This document shows, piece by piece, positions 57,060 through 64,000 of a stretch of DNA of 64,000 bases. Positions within the stretch are counted from its first letter, which is position 1. Every line of letters starts with the position of its first letter. The notes beneath the pieces were generated by a model. It made no database searches, was not told the origin of the DNA, and saw nothing but the letters and a program-made list of their open reading frames with translations. The position numbers and the translations under genes are program-made. This DNA comes from Bemisia tabaci. Taxonomy: Eukaryota > Arthropoda > Insecta > Hemiptera > Aleyrodidae. The stretch is taken from NCBI RefSeq assembly GCF_918797505.1, contig NC_092793.1:85572411-85636410 (forward strand), given 5' to 3'.

Positions 57060-57490
57060 CAATTTTTGTCTGGAGGGACTTACATCGTTTTTACCTCTCC
57101 TACACTTACCAACTCTCTGCCGAAATGATATTTGACAACAAAATGCTTGATACGTTCTTTAACTGTGTCTTCATTAGCAATGGCACTTGCACTCTGATTG
57201 TCACAATGAACAGTGATTGGAAAGTAAAGACTGCTTTAATTCATACAATATGATTTCAGTCAGATTAGCTCTTAACAACATTCATAGAGGACAATATACT
57301 CTGCATGGGTGCTGAAATTTGTTACACATGTTTGTTTTCGGCTTTTCCACATTATAGGACCACCACCAGCAACAATTACATTCCCAGTAATAAATTTGGC
57401 ATCTGATAAATCTCCTGCCGTGTCAGAATCAGAATAACAGGAAAATGTTTCACCCTTCTTAAAAATGTATTTCTTTGTAAAAGTACCCTA
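57060..57490 (-). pseudogene. Copia RNase H segment
   Basis: Minus-strand translation gives YSDSDTAGDLSDAKFITG, GGGPIMWKSRKQT, STHAEYIVL and later CDNQSASAIAN and IKHFVVKYHFGRE, a clear match to the copia RNase H signature (YSDADWAG...STEAEY...CDNQSA). One frame break separates STHAEY from CDNQSA. Confidence 0.85.
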
Positions 57491-57500
57491 CTGATACATA

Positions 57501-58481
57501 GGCTGTCCCAAAACAACTGACAGTAAGGCTGCCGTTCGGGAACTTCAATAGATATCGACATGCGGTTTGCTGGAGGTGATAGCTCATACTCTTAGCTCTT
57601 AAAGGAGCCTAAGTTGAGCTAATTTGGTTAAAAACTCAACGGGTTACTTCAATTTTCCCAAGACGTGTAAAAAATACGCCTACCGGATTCTTTGGTAATT
57701 TTTCATTCCGTTAACTTTGCCTCCGCAGGCTGTGCAATTGGTTCAGACGTTATAAATCAAGTTTCTATCTGTGTGGATGCAAGTTTGAACTGGTCAGTAA
57801 GTGTTTCCATCACAGTCGAGAAGTTTCTTTCTGTTTGCAAAGTCAGTTTAGTGAAATCGTCCGGCCTGATAACGCGTGTTTTTGCGTTTCGTCATGAGTT
57901 CACCCGCGGAGTTGAAGCAAGAGCAACGAAACGCAATTCGATATTGCGTTCGTCGTGAATTATCTGCTTCTGAAACTGTGAATGAAATGATAGTGGCTCA
58001 GAAGTGTTTCAGAAGCAGATAATTCACGACGAACGCAACATCGAATTGCGTTTCGTTGCTCTTGCTTCAACTCCGCGGGTGAACTCATGACGAAACACAA
58101 AAACACGCGTTATCAGGCCGGACGATTTCACTAAACTGACTTGGCAAACAGAAAGAAACTTTTCGACTGTGATGGAAACACTTGCTGACCAGTTCAAACT
58201 TGCATCCAGACAAGTGGAAACTTGATTCATAACGTCTGAACCAATTGCACAGCCTGCGGAGGCAAAGTTAACGGAATGAAAAATTACCGAAGAATCCGGT
58301 AGGGGTATTTTTTACACGTCTCGGGAAAATTGATGTAACTCGTTGAGTTTTTAACCAAACTAGCTCAACTTAGGCTCCTTTAAGAGCTCAGAGTATGAGC
58401 TACCACCTCCCGCAAACCGCATGTCGATATCTATTGAAGTTCCCGAATGGCAGCCTTACTGTCAGTTGTTTTGGGACAGCC
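57501..58481. mobile_element. Palindromic mariner 5' half
   Basis: Arms 57501-57976 and 58005-58481 are near-identical inverted copies around a 28-base spacer. Ends GGCTGTCCCAAAACAACTG look like mariner TIRs; the left flank is TA and the right flank TT, a decayed TA duplication. At 57894 each arm begins a frame MSSPAELKQEQRNAIRYCVR, the N-terminus of a mariner transposase, running to a stop at 58022 after 42 codons. The element is thus the 5' part of a mariner joined to its own inverted copy. It splits the copia remnant between RT and RNase H. Confidence 0.82.
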
Positions 58482-58489
58482 TTTGTACC

Positions 58490-59148
58490 TTGGAACATTT
58501 TTAACTCCTTTCCAGTCACTATAGAAGTATTTTGACATCTTTGACTCAATTTATAAACAGCGTCAGCAGTATCTGGGCGAGTACGTGTACGGACATGTAA
58601 ACTCCCTATTGCATGTTCATAAATTTCCTAATCAAATTTTTCATTTGAAATTTCACATTTTCCCTCGTGCAAAGGATGAGGGGAACTTTTACAAGCAGAC
58701 ATTGACAATTCTTCCAAGAAAGCCTCGATATATTTTTGTTGGTCTTATAACATGGTGTTAGCATCTGGTCGCGTAAAGTGGATTGATAAGAATGATGTGA
58801 CAGGATCAAGATTCTTTACTTCCATGAATTCACCAAAATTCTTTTTAAATTCTCGTATTTGCTCTCTTGTGCCTGTTATTAGAAAATCATCGACGTATGC
58901 TCCCACAACCAAAGTTTCCCCAACAAAAAATCATGGCTCACTAATACATCTAGTCAATCCTCAGTTTAAAAATTTTTCTGTACATACAGATACCAGTTTT
59001 TGCCTGATTGCTTTAATCTGATTGCCTTTTTAAAAAAGCGAACGTGCATAGGGTTAATGTTCGAACCCTTTGAAATTGGGCTGGAAATGTCGAAATAATT
59101 GAGACCGTATTGCCGCCGAAAACCTAATGCAACTAAACATACTTTTAT
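58490..59148 (-). pseudogene. Copia reverse transcriptase core
   Basis: KVCLVALGFRRQYGLNYFD, KQSGKNWYLYVQ, then GAYVDDFLITGTREQIREF with the YVDD catalytic box at 58886-58897, IHFTRPDAN, a stop, KYIEAFLEELSM, a further stop and HAIGSLHVRTRTRPD. Two in-frame stops and frameshifts: dead. Confidence 0.88.
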
Positions 59149-61084
59149 GGCGAAAAATGTACCCAGCCCGGAATGTACGAAACTTAGTGGGCTGATAGTA
59201 CTAGTTGAGAGAGGCTTATCCCAAGCTCCGTTTTTGCAGAAACCCCACAGCGTTGCCATTTTTTAAAGTCGTAACCTTCAAACATCCATAACTTTCGCAG
59301 AAATGCAGTTACAGAGCTCGTATTTATATCAAAAAGATGCAAAAAATTACGTTCTATCGACCTATGCCAAAGAAATTTTAATTTGACTCGTTGTTGCCAC
59401 GTTTTGGCCATTTTTTTAATTTTCGTAATTATTTAAAATCACGTTACCGCCTAAAACAGTGTTGGCGGTTGGTGGGGATTGAATAAAAACATGTCAGAAT
59501 TATTGTTCGTTTGATTCCGCATCCATCGATTTATTATACTTTTCTGATAGACTTAGGGAACACGAGTTATAGCGATTTGAAAATTCGGCAACACGCCCGA
59601 TACCCCGATATTGACGCTCGTTTAGGTACGTTTCGCAACTCCGTGTTAAAGCAAAACGCCTAGACCAAACAAAATTCGAAAAGTCAGTTCATGTTTTGCG
59701 CTTTTTTGAAACTTTCACATGATTTTTAGGAATTCAAGTAGCGGCGGTGTTGCCGGTTTTCAATGAAAACCACCGCTGCGATCACAATTTAAAGCAGTGC
59801 TCATTTAATCTTATCCAGCTACATTTGTTAACCTAAACTGACCATTTGCGACATGGTGTTGACAACATTGCCTAATTCCCGTCGGAATTCGCGTAGAGGC
59901 GGGGTTGCCAGTTTTCATAGAAACCGCCACCGCAATAAAAAAAAAAAAAAAGGTATTACTTCTTTAATCACGTTCAGCCTTATTCTGTAGTTGGAATTGT
60001 TTATTTATCGAATCGATGGTTTCCTCTATCTCACCGCAACGGCAGTGGTGACCGACAGTAACGAGATATCGAAATTTAAAGCTACCGAATCACTCAAGCG
60101 GTCCGATGAGTAGTTTTGGCGAGGGGTCTAGATCCATTGCTCTTGATCTCTATACAATATCGATATCTCGGCACTGTCAGGCACCACTGCCTTTGCGGAG
60201 AGATAGAGGAAACCATCGATTCGATAAATAAACAATTCCAACTACAGAATAAGGCTGAACGTGATTAAAGAAGTAATACCTTTTTTTTTTTTGATTGCGG
60301 TGGCGGTTTCTATGAAAACTGGCAACCCCGCCTCTACGTGAATTCCGACGGGAATTAGGCAATGTTGTCAACACCATGTCGCAAATGGTCAGTTTAGGTT
60401 AACAAATATAGCTGGATAAGATTAAATGAGCACTGCTTTAAATTGTGATCGCAGCGGTGGTTTTCATTGAAAACCGGCAACACCGCCGCTACTTGAATTC
60501 CTAAAATCATGTGAAAGTTTCAAAAAAGCGCAAAACATGAACTGACTTTTCGAATTTTGTTTGGTCTAGGCGTTTTGCTTTAACACGGAGTTGCGAAACG
60601 TACCTAAACGAGCGTCAATATCGGGGTATCGGGCGTGTTGCCGAATTTTCAAATCGCTATAACTCGTGTTCCCTAAGTCTATCAGAAAAGTATAATATAT
60701 CGATGGATGCGGAATCAAACGAACAATAATTCTGACATGTTTTTATTCAATCCCCACCAACCGCCAACACTTTTTTAGGCGGTAACGTGATTTTAAATAA
60801 TTACGAAAATTAAAAAAATGGCCAAAACGTGGCAACAACGAGTCAAATTAAAATTTCTTTGGCATAGGTCGATAGAACGTAATTTTTTGCATCTTTTGGT
60901 ATAAATACGAGCTCTGTAACTGCATTTCTGCGAAAGTTATGGATGTTTGAAGGTTACGACTTTAAAAAATGGCAACGCTGTTTCCCTGGGGTTTCTGCAA
61001 AAACGGAGCTTGGGATAAGCCTCTCTCAACTAGTACTATCAGCCCACTAAGTTTCGTACATTCCGGGCTGGGTACATTTTTCGC
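59149..61084. mobile_element. 1.94-kb palindrome inside copia RT
   Basis: Ends GGCGAAAAATGTACCCAGCC and complement, bordered by TAT on each side (candidate 3-bp duplication). Arms meet near 60075 and 60155 around about 80 bases. Substitutions between the arms are few. The arm sequence at 59230-59490 recurs at 63740-64000. Contains TTTGCGAAAGTTATGGATG-type phrases but no transposase. It interrupts the copia frame between VKEGYSY and KVCLVAL. Confidence 0.85.
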
Positions 61085-61431
61085 CTATATGAATAACCCT
61101 CTTTGACAATTCTATTTAACTCATCTGTTTTCACAGTAAAAACCCATTTACATCGTATAGCTCTTACTTCTATAGGTTTCTTAACAACTATCCAGGATAT
61201 CTGTTCTGCTAGGGTTTGAAGCTCCAATTATTTCTAATGATCAGCTTGTGGTCCATTTACTGCCTCCTCATAGGTTTTTGGTACTTGCACATCTTTGAGT
61301 TCATCCACCTGGGTTGAATTGCAACAGGATAAGTTGCACAATTGAGTAGCAACTCTGTCATGGTTAGAACGCCTTATGTTGTCAGCATCAACTGCTGCTG
61401 CACCTTGATTCTCTACAGGAGGCAGTGGCAC
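61085..61431 (-). pseudogene. Copia linker and RT N-terminus
   Basis: Minus-strand frames give VPKTYEEAVNGPQADH, two stops, then ELQTLAEQISWIVVKKP and VRAIRCKWVFTVKTDEL, the standard start of the copia RT domain. Confidence 0.82.
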
Positions 61432-61509
61432 TATTCATTTTCTCCTAGATCTACAATTTCCGGTAGGGGAGTTGCAACTGTATTCACTGGCAGTACTAAG
61501 AGCCTCCGC

Positions 61510-61788
61510 TCAAAAATAGTTCGAAAATCCAGATTGAACAAGCAAAGACGTCACAGCTGTCATGAATGTTTTGTTCGTATGTTCTGCTTTTCCATTTTCT
61601 TGTAGAATCATAGGTACTGGCAAACTATGAAAAATTCCTTCAGCATATAGGCGCTGGATGAAAACTTTGCTCAGAAACTCTCCTCCATTGTCGCTCTGTA
61701 GTTCTTTGATTTCCTTGAAGATTTTCCACCTTCTTTGGAATTTGATGAATTTTACCATAGCATCGCTTTTCTTCTTGATGTATTGCAT
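61510..61788 (-). pseudogene. Copia integrase C-terminal half
   Basis: QYIKKKSDAMVKFIKF, LQSDNGGEFLSKVFIQRL (containing the second catalytic Asp) and LQENGKAEHTNKTFM (with the catalytic Glu), then LVQSGFSNYF. The N-terminal zinc-binding part and first Asp are absent: sequence beyond 61800 is unrelated. Confidence 0.85.
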
Positions 61789-62122
61789 ACTGCTATTCGC
61801 TCGTTCAAAGGAAATAGGATCAAAGAGAACACGTACTAAGTTGGTGAAAAACTGAACAAGAGTTTATTATAAAGACTGCATGTGTATGTAAATGCCTGTG
61901 CAAAGTTTCAAACTTCCAGCGCAATTTTTCGGCAAGATATGAACTGAAAATCATGTTATTTGTAAAAACAGCGGATATGAGAATTCACTATTTGCCCTGG
62001 CCGGCGCGCGGCAGGACACCGTGGAGATTCGAACGCACTTGCGATAACTGCCTGCACACCGGCCATGGGCTGCAGCTGACACTCAAATAATATATATCGG
62101 GACCGTCTCGCCAGAATTGTTG

Positions 62123-62240
62123 ATTTTTTAACTGATTTTATTATATTTTTCCATATATTTTTTCCCATTTAATTTCCATATATTATATTTTATATTAATT
62201 TCCATATATTCCATCATTATATAATATATTCCATATATTA
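62123..62240. repeat. AT-rich TTCCATATATT repeat
   Basis: TTCCATATATTTT / TTTCCATATATTAT phrases recur five or six times, giving an irregular AT microsatellite. The stretch 61800-62740 otherwise has no recognisable gene. Confidence 0.7.
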
Positions 62241-62740
62241 TATGTGCGTCAGCGAGCAAGCCCACACGCTCGCGTCTCGGCCGTAGAAAAACTTAAACAT
62301 AAACACAAGCTACACGTCCATGGACGTCACCCGAGAATTAGACTTTATATCACAACGCTCCCTCTAAATGATAACGTGATACCTGTGGAAAACCTAAATC
62401 TTTTCTCAAAACCCAAACAATATACCTACCTAGTCCAGTCAATTTAGCTCTAAATAAGGCTCATCTGCGAAAATCTATTTATAGAAGGTTTTTTTACGGA
62501 AACATGTAGCAATAGGCTACCAGAACAACACATCAAAAGTTTACCGGAATAGGCCGTCCGCCAAGGCCGCCATCTTGAAAAAAGGGTAAAATACGCCGCC
62601 GGCGATAAGTTTTTAGCTTATATCTTGAAAAATATCAATCCAACGGACAAATGTCATAGAACCTTTCAAAAAGAGCGTACAATTTCTTATTAGAAACACA
62701 ATATACATTTATAAAATTGTGACTACTGGTTCGTGAGATA

Positions 62741-63332
62741 GGGGAGACCAGGGCTATGTTGACCAGATTTTTTGAAAACTTGTGTCTGAAGAAACAGAAG
62801 AATAGAATGCCATTTCTTTAATGCTCTAATCCTTGAGCATACAGTGTAAAATTAAAATCAACTGTAAACATTGTACAAAATACTTTAATTTTGTGAGTTT
62901 CATGCTTTTTTAAAAGAAAATCCATTTTGGTCAACATAGCCCCTGCTTGGGGCTATATTGGCCACCCCCGGGGCTAAGTGAGCCACCTGTAAGGAAGCTA
63001 TGTTAACCTTGTTCAGTTGATTGTAATTGCACTTAAAAAAGCTTAGTATTATGCCCTTACACTTTTCTTTCGTAATGTTTGTAAAACTCAATACCTTTGG
63101 AGCTGAAAATTTAAAAATAAAAAAAAAAAATTTATACAACAGTATCAAATTTAATAAGTGAGTTGGCGTGAAAAGCAACTTAAAAAACAATAAGAAGATC
63201 TACTTCTCCACTAAATAGGACCGTTTTAAACTCAAAGAAAATGGATTTGAAACCTTACGCAAAAAAAAGTGTAAAATGTATGTTTTCTTAGTAGGTCAAC
63301 ATAGCCCCAGAAAAATGGTCCACATAGCCCCG
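62741..63332. repeat. GGGGCTATGTTGACC repeat cluster
   Basis: GGGCTATGTTGACC occurs at 62751 (plus) and its complement at 62929-62943, 63294-63308 and, with one change, 63318-63331; related GGGGCTATATTGGCC and GGGGCTAAGTGAGCC lie at about 62948 and 62971. The outermost copies face each other, so this may be a short TIR element with subterminal repeats. No domain in the 96-aa frame within. Confidence 0.55.
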
Positions 63333-63654
63333 ATTGAGATTATCTCAAATCAAAGTCATCCAACTAAGAAACAAGGAGTCAAAAGCCATAAATCCATACA
63401 CTAAAATCAAAGGAAAGGGGTCTATAGAAACAAAGATTAATAAGATACAAAATAAATACTCGCCACAGCAAACAAAATTCAAAATTAAAAAAATCGCGTT
63501 TTCGGGCTATTTTCGAAGGTAACCAAGAATGTTACAGCACAGAGCATAACAGAGGGGGACACCATCGATGTTGATAGTTTAAATTGTTAGTCTACATCTC
63601 TGCCAACCTTTTTTCTAATCAAAGCATCAAAGAGGGTTATGCAAAACGGCCAAA

Positions 63655-64000
63655 AAGTGACCCCGCGGGGATTGTACGAAACTTTGTGGGATGATTGTAT
63701 AGGTCATTTTGGGCCTGCATCTGGCTGCTTTTAGGCGAAAACCGCAGGGAAACAGCGTTGCCATTTTTTAAAGTCATAACCTTCAAACACCCATAACTTT
63801 CGCAAAAATGCAGTTACAGAGCTCGTATTTACACCAAAAAATGCGGAAAATTTTGTTCTATCGACCAACGCAAAGGAAATTTTTATTTGAGTCCACTGTT
63901 GCCACGTTTTGGCCATTTTTTTAATTTTCATAATGATTAAAAATCATGTTATCGCCTAAAAGTGTGTTTGCAGTTGGTGGGGATTGAATAAAAACCTGTC
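63655..64000. mobile_element. Second copy of the 59-61 kb palindrome, cut by window end
   Basis: 63740-64000 matches 59240-59490 (AGCGTTGCCATTTTTTAAAG, ATGCAGTTACAGAGCTCG, GTTGCCACGTTTTGGCC, GGGGATTGAATAAAAAC) with moderate divergence. 63655-63740 differs from the end of the other copy. The right arm lies beyond the window. Confidence 0.75.

Larger units (their letters stand above)
57060..61790 (-). pseudogene. Ty1/copia retrotransposon remnant, thrice split
   Basis: Reading from high to low coordinates: integrase C-half (61510-61788), linker and RT N-terminus (61085-61431), RT core (58490-59148), RNase H (57060-57490). Order and motifs are those of a copia-type pol. It is broken by the insertion at 59149-61084 and another at 57501-58481 and has frame breaks and stops besides. 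No LTRs were found in the window. The Gag end is missing upstream of about 61800. Confidence 0.85.

Overview
The window looks like nuclear DNA of an arthropod, probably a hemipteran of the whitefly/planthopper type. That placement is an inference from the one recognisable host gene, the AT-rich repeat-dense background and the kinds of transposon present. Nothing prokaryotic is supported: no operons, Shine-Dalgarno spacing or CRISPR. The only intact host gene I can defend is a UBIAD1/heix-type UbiA prenyltransferase at 49408-50388 (+). Its start sits just behind a strong splice acceptor, and a tRNA-derived SINE lies upstream.

Almost everything else is mobile DNA, much of it nested. Layout: 0.9-4.0 kb, a long foldback element (family F); 7.5-11.7 kb, three hAT-like elements and a composite repeat R1; 14.7 kb, a 30-bp hAT-like residue; 16.9-20.9 kb, a CG-rich tandem repeat, repeat R2 and a 1.2-kb palindrome inserted at TA; 21.6-23.0 kb, a SINE split by a MITE and a TTAA-flanked palindrome; 25.4-26.7 kb, two TIR elements; 27.0-32.8 kb, a 5.86-kb foldback element with 9-bp target duplications and 136-bp tandem repeats in its arms; 33-39 kb, hAT-like and mariner remnants; 41.6-46.8 kb, hAT-like MITEs and a pol-deleted BEL/Pao retrotransposon; 52.4-56.2 kb, a second family F element and a 1.4-kb TA-flanked palindrome; 57-61.8 kb, a dead Ty1/copia element (minus strand) split by two palindromic elements, one built from the 5' half of a mariner; 62.7-64 kb, further repeats and the start of another copy of the 59-61 kb palindrome.

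Two themes stand out. First, the window carries its own controls: for at least six insertions an unoccupied paralogous site lies elsewhere in the window, which fixes element ends and target duplications at or near base resolution. Second, long near-perfect palindromes recur in elements whose target signatures differ (TA, TTAA, 9 bp, candidate TAT), and one is visibly a mariner 5' half joined to its own inverted copy. This suggests that palindrome formation is a recurrent process here and not the property of one family.

Most open reading frames in the window are by-products of these repeats and are not annotated as genes.
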